This document shows, piece after piece, positions 32,745 to 43,270 of a DNA stretch of 64,000 bases; positions within the stretch are counted from its first letter, which is position 1; the number at the start of each line of letters is the position of its first letter. The DNA is from Macrothele yani. Taxonomy: Eukaryota > Arthropoda > Arachnida > Araneae > Macrothelidae. The stretch spans positions 194,933,232 to 194,997,231 of the forward strand of contig CM076990.1 in assembly GCA_039090855.1 (NCBI GenBank), read 5' to 3'. The notes beneath the pieces were generated by a model. That model worked only from the letters and a program-made list of their open reading frames with translations. It ran no database searches and was not told the DNA's origin. The position numbers and the translations under genes were made by a program.

Positions 32745-33187
32745 TCTACAGTGACGAAGGTGAAAATTTTGTAAAAATTGATGCATGGTTTTCAAAAGTA
32801 CCTATCTTTTTAAAGTTTCACGATTCATATTTTATCTAAAATATTGAAAGCTGTCATGCATTCATGATGGATAAAATTGTCATCCAAGGGCATTAAAAAA
32901 AAAAACATACTAAAGAAATGGGAAGGGAAACAAAGATATCAGCAAATGAAAATTTTAGTTTGGTATTGAAACACCACAGGTTTGCGAGGCTAACATTGAA
33001 CAGAATTAAAATTTTACTTTATGGTTTTTTAAATTATTATTTTAAATGCAGATAATACTGGTTTAGTTATTGTAGCATATGCAGAGATTTTTACTGCATA
33101 TTTATTAATATAATTATGTTTTGTTTTGCGGTGAATGGCGTTCGCGCTAAAGTTTTTACTGATGCCCATTTTCCAAAGTTGGCAAGT
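32745..33187 (+). pseudogene. Remnant of CCTGCCAAC-type element (right end)
   Basis: The stretch from GACGAAGGTGAAAATTTTGT to about 32940 is an aligned copy of 26265-26490, including the frame VKIDAWFSKVPIFLKFHDS. It ends in GTTGGCAAGTATGC (33174-33187), a worn version of the GTTGGCAGGTATG terminus. No left end was seen. Confidence 0.45.
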
Positions 33188-33735
33188 ATGCAGAAGGCAA
33201 TGAAAGATTTCTACATGTTAAATCCAAATGTACAGTTTAAATGTATTAGAGGGAATAAATGATTCTTTTAGAATTTTGTTGTTTTTTAAGTATTAAAAGA
33301 CATGTTTTTGAGAAGCAATTAGAATGCATCACTGCATAAATTGATTCTTTCAAAAAAAAAAAAAAAAATGTCCGCTGAAGTACTTACTTGCAAAGACTAT
33401 TGAGATGTTTCCTGTAAATCAAATTCTTTAGTTTGTAACACAGACTTCACATATACCACCTGTAGTAAGTAGTTTGAGGAGTCATCTTGGAAGTTGTACA
33501 TTGTGTTTAATGAGCTGGGTGACTGGTATTCTGACTTAGACTGAAAATTAATTTAGGAAAAACAAAAATCATGTTCAGTAAATTTACATACTCAAACCAT
33601 ATCACAATCTGAGTACCACCCTAATTGGAAAAGTTAATTCATATGTCTACTTGGAATGCCAAAGAAATACAAATTACAAAATGAAACGAGATAAATTTAA
33701 GAATTCAGTATGGTTTTGCTGCTTATGGTAAAATA
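33188..33735. other. Intron sequence, possible LINE scrap
   Basis: Contains poly-A at 33351. Near 33505-33700 short peptide-like stretches (such as LGDWYSDLD and LNSYVYLECQ) recall the C-terminal half of non-LTR reverse transcriptases, but the reading is too broken to claim. Confidence 0.3.
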
Positions 33736-35074
33736 CTGAGTGTTTTGCTTAGATGTGTAATAAAAGAAAAAATCGTAGTACACAAAGTACTTGGTCGAAT
33801 GACAGAAAGTGGGCACCATTGTAAAGAGCAGCTGTGAAATTTATAAACCAGGTTAATTTGGGTGCACAGTTCATAAGCTCATACTTCTGCTGCATTCTGG
33901 AAGAAGTAGATAGCTTCTGTGTCAGTCGCCATGTGGACTCCACAGCAGAAAGTGTTTTGTGTGCTATCGCTTGCGGAATTTAAGTCTGTGACTTCTGTGC
34001 AGCTCTGTTTTTGCCTAGAGTACAACCTTGGAGCAACGGCAAACATCCCGACTTATGTGTCCATTATGAAATGGGACAAGCAACTCAGAGAAACAGGAAG
34101 TTTGTTACCAATGACTGGTAAACATGCGAAGCGTATGGGGTTTAAAAACGTTGAACAGATTCGAAAGTTGTTTCAGAGAAGACCAAGGAAATCCATCCAA
34201 GAGGCTAGTGTGCAGCTAGACATCCCACCAACAACAGTGCATCAGGTACTCCGTAAAAGGTTGCGTTTACATGCGTACAAGATTCAACCACATCAATGAG
34301 TTAGCAGCATGACAGGAAGGTACGGAAAAAATTTGCGGATACTATGTTGGCCTAAATTGATGCTGATGATATATTCCTAGACCAGATATGCTTTTCAGAC
34401 AAGTCAATATTCCACATGTCTGGAAAAGTGAAATGACAGCTGCCACATCTGAGGGTCCAAAAATCAGTACGTTGTACATGAACAGGATTCTCCAAAATGC
34501 AATGTTTCGTGTGGAATCATAAAGGACAAAATCATTGGTCCCTTTATTTTTGTAGAGGTCACAGTAACTCGGCTCTCATACCTGAACATGTTACAGGAAT
34601 ATGCTATGCCTCAGCTGCCTGAAGGATCAATTTTCTAACAAGATGGGGCTCCCCCACACTTTGCCAATGATGTCTGCACATTCTTGGATGACCACTTCAC
34701 TACAGGATGGATTGGAAAATGATCAACGTTCATCGCATGGTTCCCCAGATCACCAGACTGAACTCCACCTGGCTTTTTCCTGTGGGTGTTTGTTAAAGAC
34801 CAGGTGTATGCTACACCAGTGCGTAATCTTGAAGACTTACGTGACCGAATTTGTGCTGCAGTCAACGTGACACCATAAATGCTTCTCAACACGTTAGCAG
34901 AGATAGAATACTGGTTGGATGTTTGCCATGCCACCAGTGGAGCTCATGTTGAAGTTGATTAGACACGTAAAATAATTTCTCAGTCTGTATATCTGAACAA
35001 ATATATGTTGCTAAAAAATTGTAAGTTCAGAATTTTTGATACTTCTTTTATTATACGTTTAAGCGAAACACCTT
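33736..35074 (+). mobile_element. Mariner-like transposon, decayed but full length
   Basis: The end region TGTTTTGCTTAGATGTGTAA (33741) is mirrored by the right end, inverted (TGTTTCGCTTAAACGTATAA). AAAAGAA follows both. The transposase pseudogene is in + orientation. Its right end is only 13 bp from the next transposon at 35088. Confidence 0.65.
33919..34963 (+). pseudogene. Mariner-like transposase (DUF4817-type HTH, DDE core)
   Basis: The first 126 codons are open from ATG 33919 (MSVAMWTPQQKVFCVLSLAE). They include the helix-turn-helix (GATANIPTYVSIMKWDKQLR) and the second HTH linker (RRPRKSIQEASVQLDIPPTT). In other frames the core follows. FSDKSIFHMSG lies near 34395. FYQDGAPPHFANDVCTFLDD (34636) keeps the second Asp. 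PRSPDCTPPGFFLWVFVKDQ (34745) has Gly where TPLDFFL has Asp. The C-terminus reads NTLAEIEYWLDVCHATSGAH. It is not functional. Confidence 0.75.
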
Positions 35075-35087
35075 ATATTTAAAACTA

Positions 35088-36514
35088 CACTGGCGGAAAG
35101 TGAAAAAATAACACCAAGAAGGAGACTTCTGATACCAAAGAAATTTATACAGCATAATAACGGAATACAGAGGATAACGTGATCAAAACATTATGGCAAA
35201 ATACAGATGTATTTGCTGGTAAATTGAAAAATAACATTTCCATGTAACATGGTTAGTACGAGGTTGAACCTCCATGAACTGCGTCACACTGTGCAATTCT
35301 GGCATGGAGTCTGTCGTACAGATGTTGGATGTAAGTTTGGGGTATTGAGTTCCAAGCATCCTCAACCAGGACGCGTAAATCGGGGATGGTCGTGGCTGGC
35401 CGTGGAGACCGGATAAGTCGTCCCATAAAATCCCACACGTGCTCAATGGGGGACAAATCCGGTGAACGTGCAGGCCATGGAAATTGTCTCGCACCTTGAA
35501 GTGCATGTTGCCTTGCACGTGCAGTGTGTGGGCGTGCGTTATCTTGCTGGAAAACACCATGATGAACCGACCTTACAAATGGCACAACAACAGGCTGAAT
35601 GATGTTGTTGATGTAGGAGGTGCTGTTTAACGTACCCAGTACAAATACTAGTTGTGTACGGGAGTGATAGCTGATCGCTCCCCACTCCAGGAGACCAGGT
35701 GTAGGCCCTGTGTGTCGCTGGCGGATACAAGAAGGGTGGAGACGCTCCCCTGTGCGTCTGCGAACAGGCATACGGCCATTGGAGGCTCCCAAGCAGAATT
35801 TGCTTTCATTGCTCAACACGACAGATCGCCATTGCGTTCTCCAGTGCAGACGTTGGCGACACCACTGCAGCCGTTCCTAACGGTGGGCTGGAGTCAGAGG
35901 TACACATGCCAGAGGCACACGTGCACATAGTCCTGCATCCAGTAGACGGTTGCGGATTGTTCGCACAGTCACCTCAGGTGCAACAGCAGCTTGGATTTGC
36001 GTCGCAGTAGATGTTCTGCTTGACAACGCCGCTCTTCTTATGCGTTGATCGGTCCGCTCATCAGTCTGTCTGTGACTCCCGGTTCCACGTCTTCTCATGT
36101 GGGAACGTTCCTCGGACCATCTACGCCACCATCGTACCACCACCGATACTTCTCGTCCAATTCGCTCCGCAATACGACGATACGACCACCCGGCCTCGCA
36201 GAGTCCGACTAGATGACCTCGCTCAAAGTCCGATAACTGCTGAAATCATTCACGTCTTCCATGTCCAGGCATTGCAGCTTCTTCAGGGTCTTCGCACATG
36301 TCCGTACGCCGACGACTGATTACATTCATTTCGCCGTACTCCTTAAATACCACCGACGATAATTTGCATATTATGCCGTGCTGTGGCGTAGGCGCTCACC
36401 GGTAGGTCCAGAAATTAACATCACACCTACTTAAACTTGACCCCATTAACATATGTAAATTTCATGATCATCCGCCAATTCCTTCTTGGTGTTCTTTTTC
36501 ACTTTCCGGCAGTG
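35088..36514 (-). mobile_element. Tc1 transposon, youngest-looking DNA element in the window
   Basis: Well-matched inverted ends read CACTGGCGGAAAGTGAAAAA and, from 36514, CACTGCCGGAAAGTGAAAAA. Both continue with AACACCAAGAAGGA and are flanked by TA. Length is 1,427 bp and GC content is clearly higher than its surroundings, as expected for a recent arrival. Confidence 0.85.
35253..36272 (-). pseudogene. Tc1 DD34E transposase with two stop codons
   Basis: A single minus frame from ATG 36270-36272 to the stop at 35253 spans about 340 codons, the full Tc1 length. It has only two in-frame stops (codon 9, and one after LTPAHR at about 35878) and no frameshift. Two HTH motifs lie in the first third (LVGLCEAGWSYRRIAERIGR and TSTATQIQAAVAPEVTVRTI). 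The catalytic residues are in FQQDNARPHTARAR and SPDLSPIEHVWDFM, giving the normal D-34-E spacing. A conserved C-terminus CDAVHGGSTSY follows. All key residues are present, so inactivation is recent. Confidence 0.85.
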
Positions 36515-38115
36515 TATTATCCCTCTCAGTTTGAAAACAGACTTTTGAAAAATGTATTATCACAGTATGGCTATAGGACTTGGACATTAATCAGGAGGAA
36601 CTCATGGGCAGAGCTCGATAAATATGCTCCATATTCAGGAGCCAGCTCTCAAAATTTAGGAGCCCGGTAAAACAAAGTCGAATTTCAAAGAATAACACAA
36701 AAACATAATTTGTGTTGATGATGCTGGAAGAAAAAGTAATAAAGTATATTTGCTGTCATTTGTTTTTCTTTTTACCCAAATCACTGTGAAATAAAGTTCC
36801 AGTTTACTCCAAAATTTTCTTTTCCTGTTCCAGTTGTTGCTCTCAAAAATTAAAATTTTAGATTTTGTTTTTATTAAAACACAATTTATTTTTGTACATA
36901 CAATTCAGATTTTGTACATTTTACTTAAGGCACAGTAATTTCCTTCGTATAATCTGCAGATCATAAAATTCAGAAAAAAAAAAAAAAAATCCTTCCTAAG
37001 ATCTGTGGCAGCATATAACTCGCAAGCCACGGGGGAAAAAAAAAAAAAAAAAAAAAATCTGACTCGTAATCCGTGGCAGTATATAATCCGTACATTGTAA
37101 AATTTCACGAAATTTTTTTCCCTTCATATAGTCCTTGGTGATGTGTCTATAGACCATGAAATTCAGAAGAAAAAAAGAAAAGGAAAAAAAATGTTTGTTG
37201 TATAATCCGCACCTGTTGTGTTCATCTTGAACCATAATTTCCAGTAGAAAAAGCTGCAAATTTTAGGATGACTGAACCAGAAGTCCAAAGAAGTAAGAAA
37301 GAAATGATTATCTTATTAAAAAAAATCCACTGTTATTTTTAAGTACTGTTGTTACTTTTAATTCAACAAAGAACTAAAATCCCTGGCTTTGCATTACCGT
37401 AGTTCATGAATATGACCTGAAATATCCGTAGAAATTACAAACAATCCATAGCAATTGTCTCTTTTCTGAATATGTTTCAATGAATAGCAAAATAAATCCA
37501 TAAAAGAACGATTACCCCAGCAAAACTAACAAATGCGATTCTTGAAATGATTACGTGCCATGGATCAGCTCTGCAGGCTTCTCACAGCACGTAGGGTTCC
37601 GCAAGTGCAAATAGTACCGCATTTGTTGCGTCGTATTTTCTGTCAGAATGCTCGTAAGAAAAAAAATTTCTTTTTTTCAATCTCTTTGCTGTTCTCTATC
37701 TCCATACTGCTTTACATTTTTTCTATTAGCGCAATTTTGGTACTTTTCAAATAACGCTACTTCTCCCAACAATTAATGAACATGCAGATTTTTAAAAATG
37801 TCTCAGAAATGTTTTTTTATTTTTTTTGTTTTGTTTTTCTCTTTACCAGTATATAACATACTGGTGAATCTAAATTTACAACTTTTTAACAGATAATCCA
37901 CAGATTCTACGACAGAAATTACGGTATTTATTGCAAATTATGAAATCTGTAGTAAAAAAAATTGGGCACCAGGGTCCAGATTTCTAGGCTCCTGGGCAAC
38001 CTTGATGCTCAGGATTTGTTGAGCCCCTTGTGGGGAAATGAAATGGTTCATGCTAGGTTTTATAATGAGAGAGAAAAACAAAACAAAACTTATGTGGATC
38101 AAAACACAGTAGTTA
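36515..38115. repeat. AT-rich repeat region with mirrored ends, including TIR-like element 36931-37926
   Basis: CAGTAATTTCCTTCGTATAA (36933) is mirrored near 37926 (inverted: TACCGTAATTTCTGTCGTAG), which suggests a TIR element of about 1 kb. Within it, units of the type 'ATAATCCGCAG...AAATTCAG-poly-A' recur three times (36945-37260). An outer pair, AGAGCTCGATAAAT (36611) and inverted GGGCTCAACAAAT (38017), may bound another worn element. No coding content was seen. Confidence 0.35.
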
Positions 38116-38928
38116 AGTACACAGAGGTGCCAACTATTACAGATTATCCGTAATTATTACGGTTTTGACTGTCAGATTATGGAATTACGGACAGGTTGGA
38201 AGAATTACGGATTTCAGTGCGTTTTGGAGAATCTCAATTTTGTATCCTTTTTTGTTAACCCTTTTAGTGCGACGCGGCCGATTCATTGGCGTTCAATTTT
38301 GATCCGAGTATTTTCTGAATCAGACGGCAGATATCAGTGTTGATGATCATACCATTTATCAATCATATCATTTTGAAATGGAATCTCCATGAATCATATT
38401 GTGAAACAGCGATATTATCGAAAGAATCGTGATAGCCATAAGAGTCGTATCGTGTAATAGTTTGCGCTTGCTATCGGGCTTCCCACGCGCCTTTTCCGTG
38501 TGACGGGAGAAAGGCTACTTTAGCCCAAACTTTTCCTACTTCAGTTGAGGCAGGGCTGTTCACTTGGCCTTGTTGGTGAATTACGTATAAAATGCCGTAC
38601 TATCGGAAAGCACTTTTTCGAGCTCCGTTCGAAGTGCAATAACGTGCAACTCGTAGCAACGCATGGTCCCGCAATGGCGGGTGTTCATTTTTTTTTTTTG
38701 CGGACTTTCGCTTTGAGAGAGAACGAAATGCGGTGTTTTATTACTAGAAGCTCTTCACATTATTAATTTCTTTTTCCCAAACAAACAGACACAATCGCAA
38801 AACTCCGTGAATTACGAATCCTCCTCTTTTTCCAAGCTAGTGTTAGCAGAGGATGACATTGACAGCTTGTTAGACTAGCAGACGTGCTTTTTCCTACTGG
38901 GTGAAATGTTTTTGTAAGGTCATTTGAA

Positions 38929-40330
38929 ATGGCTTGTTGTAGTGAGAGTGAAAGTTTGCCAAGTGATAGTGATGATTTTGAATCATCTGAGAGTGATATT
39001 GGCCAAGCAACATCAAGCCAGAAAACTAGCCACCATGCCATGCACACAATATCTTCCAAAAGTGAAGATCTTGATAGTGAATCTTCAGGTCATGAAAGCG
39101 AATGGGAGGATGTAAATAGAGCATACCTGCCAACTCTTCGATTTTTTTATACATTCTTCCGATCTTCCGACCAAACTCGCGTTCTTCTGTCGTTCGAAAA
39201 ATTTCTGTGTTTTTTGTGAAAAATAACCTGTTTTATTAATTTTTGTAAGTCAAAAAAAAAAAAAAAGTGAAAAGCGCTGCGATAACTTACTAGTCTTAAT
39301 CAGACTCAGGGCTGCCAGACCTGCGCGCATCAAAACGTTGTTCTTGCACCATTCTGCTAAAAAATTGTGATTTTGACAAATCTGCACTAATTTTGCGACA
39401 AAAGTTAAAATTTACCGGTTATCGATGTTTTAGCATAATCTTACGCCATTCGAAATCGATTCAGCGGTTAATTCGTAGGCGAGATTCTTCCGTGGATTCG
39501 CGGTCCCCCTCCCCCCACCCCCTTTTTTTGTCATTTTCGAAATCGATGCAAAAATGAAGAATTTTCGGGTATTAGTTAGGGCGGTGGCTCGTATTCCGTC
39601 TGGGGACGTTGTTTTGTCTTTTTAAACTTTCGGAAACGGAAGCTGAACGGAGTGCAGATTTTTCCCGTAATCGTATATTTTTTCCCTCGCAACGTCGCTT
39701 CTGTTCAGTATTGTTAAATATAATTTCAGCTTGAAATTGTAGGCAATGATTTCCGAAAACGAAAATAGACCGCCCGAAAATTTCCCCGTAATCTTCGGCC
39801 ATGAGATTCTTGCGCAGATTCGAGGAATTCCGCCTTTTTTTGTTATCATGTGCACCAATCACGAGATCGAGGCACAACTGAACTGAAATTTTGGGAGGAT
39901 TGGTGGTGGGTGGTGGTGGTGGTGTGTGTGTGTGTGTGTGTGGGGGGGGGGTCGTTTTCTCCGTCGGAGGACGGAATTTCCTCCTTCGAAAACAAAAAGT
40001 AGACTGAGGTGAGATTTTTCTCGTAATCGTAATTTTTTTCTCACAATGTTTCCTTTACCTAGTATTATTAGATATAATTTTATTCCTATTGCATATTTTA
40101 CTTGTGTTTTACTAATTTCATCTTTGGAATTATCGTTTCTGAAACAAATAAATATGCAAAGAGGTTTCTCCAGAAACATCCAAATCTTTCTCCCAAATCT
40201 CGAGCTAGGAAATGGAAAAATGTTACAAATGCTGAAATAAAGGTTTCCTTGTGTGCCTTCTAATATGGGAGTAATCAGTAGCCCACGTAGGACATGATTG
40301 CCGAAGGCATATCCAGTCAAAAAACACGAG
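38929..40330 (+). pseudogene. PiggyBac-type transposase N-terminal fragment, interrupted
   Basis: From ATG 38929 an acidic Ser/Glu/Asp-rich leader (MACCSESESLPSDSDDFESS) ends at SEWEDVNRA. After a 1-kb insertion the frame resumes at 40141 with ETNKYAKRFLQKHPNLSPKS and RKWKNVTNAEIKVSLCAF, then a stop. This is the conserved N-terminal segment of piggyBac-like (DDE_Tnp_1_7) transposases. The catalytic core is missing. Acidic leaders of this kind are usual for piggyBac-derived proteins. No TTAA-flanked ends were found, so it is a fragment. Confidence 0.6.
39126..40140. mobile_element. CCTGCCAAC-type element, right end not found
   Basis: The left end TACCTGCCAACTCTTCGATT interrupts the piggyBac-type frame. 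The interior repeats the long units seen at 25330-26130 (GAGGAATTCCGCCTTTTTTT, ATCGATGC, TTTTCGGGTATTAG). It includes a GGT/GT microsatellite at 39903-39949. The coding frame resumes at 40141, and no mirrored GTTGGCAGG was seen before it. Confidence 0.5.
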
Positions 40331-40363
40331 GATTATGTAAAACGAAAGACTCAATAAAAGCCT

Positions 40364-40849
40364 TTGGATAATTTTTTTGCAAAGAAGAATGAAAATAGCG
40401 TGATAAATGCTGAATTGCTGTTTACTACATTTGTTGTGGAGCATAACCTACCTATAGCAAGCTGTGATAATGCTGGTCCCTTGTTTCATGCTATGTTCCC
40501 AGAATGTGATATTGATGAAGCTAGATATCCTAGAGCAGATGTGGCATGGAATGAAATATCTAAGATGAAGGATTCATCTGGCCTTCCCAAGTATTCTGCA
40601 TTGTCTAAACTAATGTTGGCAATATTGACTATCCCTCACAGCAATTCCTCTACAGAGATAATATTTAGTGTATTAAGGAAAAACCTCACATACTTCTGCC
40701 CAACAATGAGCACCAAAACATTAAGTGTCCTTGTTAATGTACAGAAAAGTAAAGCATTTTCCTCAGTTGAGCCATGTTATAAAAAGTTTTCTGAAAAAGA
40801 ATATACCACTGCAAAACAAGCAGCAAGGGAGTCTTTGTGTCAGCAATGA
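40364..40849 (+). pseudogene. hAT-like transposase C-terminal region
   Basis: A 161-codon open frame starts MDNFFAKKNENSVINAELLF and ends KQAARESLCQQ. It carries the hAT-type dimerisation pattern IPHSNSSTEIIFSVLRKNLT, then MSTKTLSVLVNVQ. Residues 55 to 65 (FPECDIDEARYPRADVAWNE) show an abrupt join, so the RNase-H-like centre has been deleted. It looks like an internally deleted copy of the protein that mobilises GGTGCCAAC-ended elements. The frame itself has no stop. Confidence 0.6.
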
Positions 40850-41204
40850 CATGAGGTAAGTACAATATTGATAATTTAATTTCATAATTTTTTATCAGGA
40901 TAGTGTAAACATATAAGGTTATTACACATTTCACACAATTTCTCATGAAATACCCTTTCCGCACATTAACGATGAGGCTTCGTATGGTGATTACTGATAG
41001 GCTCCTCGAAAGGTCGTCACCTCATACAAGTAGTACAGGTTACACAGTAATACTATAATATTGTCCTTAACTTTGAAAAAAAAATGGCGTGTTACATTAC
41101 AGAAAATATTGCTGAAAGTTTGTGTTTCATTACTGAAACATTACTGAAAAATCCCCTATTGATTACTGATACGTTCTGCTAAAGGTTGGCACCTCTGAGT
41201 ACAT

Positions 41205-41480
41205 CATCAAGCATGTAAAATGGATGAAGTGGAGATGAACCAGGCATGTGGCAAAAATGGATGACAGCAGATGGGCAGTGATGGTTAATGAATGGTGTCA
41301 CAGAGAAAGCACAAAACCAAAAGGGACATTGGAAGGATGAACTGAAGAATTAAGGAAACATCTGGAAAAGAAGTGCAAGGGAGAGCTAGCAGTGGAAGAA
41401 CATTGCAGAGGCTTTTGTCCAGTAGTAGGTAGAGGATAGCTAAGAGAGAGAGAAAAAGAGAGAGATTAGATGCAAGTAAA
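41205..41480 (+). pseudogene. Non-LTR reverse transcriptase C-terminal fragment
   Basis: The + frame reads KWRWTRHVAKMDDSRWAVMV, NEWCHRESTKPKGTL and HLEKKCKGELAVEEHCRGFC. This matches the widespread motif RWAGHVARM...RW...W.PR..KR..GRP after the RT domain of many arthropod LINEs. It ends in a GA-rich microsatellite at 41443-41470. Confidence 0.65.
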
Positions 41481-41579
41481 ACTAAAGTGGATATTTTGAA
41501 TGCTCTTTCAGATTTCAAACTTGAATTTAAGAGAATAATTTAGTAATGCTAAATTATATACTGCTGTGTACTTTTTTGC

Positions 41580-41960
41580 GCTTTCCAACCATAGGTTGAA
41601 GAAGCGTATATGCTACAGCTTTGTCAGTCTGTCTGTCCGCATGATAACTCACATAAAATGGTTCGATTTCAATGAAATTTTAGTATGTGGTAGGGGATAA
41701 CATGGAAATGAACCCTATTGAAAATGGGCAAAATGGGGTCAAAGGTCAGGACATAGAAGTGGGATCCATTCCATTGCCTTTATGCGTCATAACTTATGTA
41801 AAAATGCTTCGATTGCGACAAAACTTTATCATGTTCCGGAGGTATACTGAACTGGTTCTGTTGAATATAATTGAAATGGGGTTAAAGGTCAGGGCACAGG
41901 AGTGAGATTTATTCCACAGCTATTATCCTCATAACTTATGATTTCTGGTATGTCGGAAAG
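41580..41960. repeat. Dispersed repeat, copy 2
   Basis: It aligns in order with 19380-19810 (GGTTGAAGAAGCGTATATGC, CCGCATGATAACT, ATGAACCCTATTGAAAATGG, CAAAGGTCAGGACATAG). It too repeats the block 'GGTCAGG.CATAG..GTG.GAT..ATTCC' with a period near 145 bp. Confidence 0.6.
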
Positions 41961-42044
41961 CTTATCATAATCAATGCATTGCATGATTTTTATTGACTTG
42001 TTATGATTAAGAAACAGTTATTTTGTTATTTCTTTGCTTCATAG

Positions 42045-42187
42045 ATTCTGATGACACAAAGGTTGAAGAAATTCCATGCGAAGAAGAAGAGGAGGAATTT
42101 GTTCTTTCTCTGCCTGAATACCCTGGCAACAAATTTCCTTTAGATTGGTGTGTTTTGAGTGAGATCAATGATGATTTTTTTGATGCG
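42045..42187 (+). CDS. EXD1: EXD1-like exonuclease, acidic linker and start of exonuclease domain
   Basis: The exon is 143 nt, with acceptor TTTGCTTCATAG and donor GTATGT. It completes the split Asp codon and reads DSDDTKVEEIPCEEEEEEFV, an acidic linker, then FPLDWCVLSEINDDFFDA. The last part (V...I...F..A) matches the helix that precedes the first strand of DEDD 3'-5' exonuclease domains. It ends in phase 0, as the next exon requires. It is followed by a 15-kb intron loaded with Tigger, Tc1, LINE and Penelope copies. Confidence 0.7.
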
Positions 42188-42640
42188 GTATGTTGTCTAA
42201 ATTTGCATGAACTATTTATTCAAAAGTTTTCTATAGGACTGTTATCAGGTGACTGCTGTGTAAATGTTCTGAAGAAACAAATGTTAAAAGTGTGACGTAC
42301 TTGCTGACAGAATTCAAGTTATTTAAAATGTCTTACTCTGCTGGTTTTTTTTTTTTGATCTGCAAATTTGAATTATGCACACCTGGGCATCTAACCTAGG
42401 CTGTATATTGGTTTATTCATTCAGGCAAATACTGAGCACACAAGTACCAAGAATGTTGTATCAGTACTTATGGCATTGCTACTTGAATGGGTTCCATTAC
42501 ATTTGACAGACAGGCACAGGCAATGAATAAATAGTAAAACATTTGTTTAGAACTCTGACTCATAGCAAAGAAAAAGAAGGTGAATAATTTTTGATGTGTA
42601 TGCTGATGAGTGGGTAGTGAGCATAGCTTTTTGCCATATT
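42188..42640. other. Intron sequence without recognisable element
   Basis: AT-rich, with a T run at 42345. The minus frame at 42468-42686 has no recognisable content. Confidence 0.5.
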
Positions 42641-42649
42641 CAATATATA

Positions 42650-43090
42650 CACTCATGTTCATAAAAAATAAAAAAAAACCACACACACCTGGAAGCAGTC
42701 GAGCTATGAATTTGATTTTTACAGGATATGTTCATTAGGCAATACAGAACAAATTATTATCATCTCAGTGTTACACGTACCAGGTGTGTTCATGTTGCTA
42801 CACTTCTGGCTTGTATCACCTGCGGTAAGCACTGAGTCATCAAATCAAATAATGTTTTAATGGTGTCCTGTGAAATAGCCATCCAAGCTGTACTACTACT
42901 ACTCATTCAAGCTGCATTGACCCACATTTAGAGTTAATCAAGAGTTGCTGGCCGATGGTTGTACTGCTGCACCCGTCGTTTGAGTATATCCCAGCACTCG
43001 TTATTTTGGTTCGGACTCTCATGAGAGGTAATCTGCTTGCGTACCTTGATAGCACCTCAAAGATGTTGATGTTGTATTTGTTGTTCTGTT
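42650..43090 (-). pseudogene. Possible Tc1-like remnant
   Basis: An end-like ACACTCATGTTCATAAAAAA (42650) resembles Tc1 termini. Inward, minus-strand peptides such as TIKTLFDLMTQCLPQVIQAR are reminiscent of the C-terminal region of transposases. The opposite end and the catalytic core were not found. Confidence 0.3.
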
Positions 43091-43270
43091 AATGGTTCTG
43101 TATCTCTGCTGAAACCATTAACTCTAAAATAGGAGTGGATGATTCCTTATAGCATAAGATGGTTGTTGTTAGAGGTATTGAAAAGGAGTAAAAAAAAAAA
43201 ATACCCGTACAGTGTAGATGTAGCAACTGTGTTCATATAGCTATAAATGGGTAACAACTGTGTACATATA

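Larger units (their letters stand above)
38122..41197 (+). mobile_element. CAGAGGTGCCAAC-ended element with 6-bp duplication
   Basis: Exact 13-bp inverted ends CAGAGGTGCCAAC are bracketed by exact 6-bp copies AGTACA (38116-38121 and 41198-41203). It contains a hAT-like transposase tail (40364-40849) and a piggyBac-type fragment (38929-40330), the latter itself interrupted by a CCTGCCA-ended repeat. Six bases is not the usual 8-bp hAT duplication. Confidence 0.65.

Noticed and set aside
36905..37259. Minus-strand open frames of 67 and 87 codons
   Set aside because: They are made largely of Phe codons from poly-T and show no protein pattern.
40364..40849. Host gene of 161 codons
   Set aside because: It lies inside a TIR element with target duplication, has a hAT-like tail and an internal deletion join.
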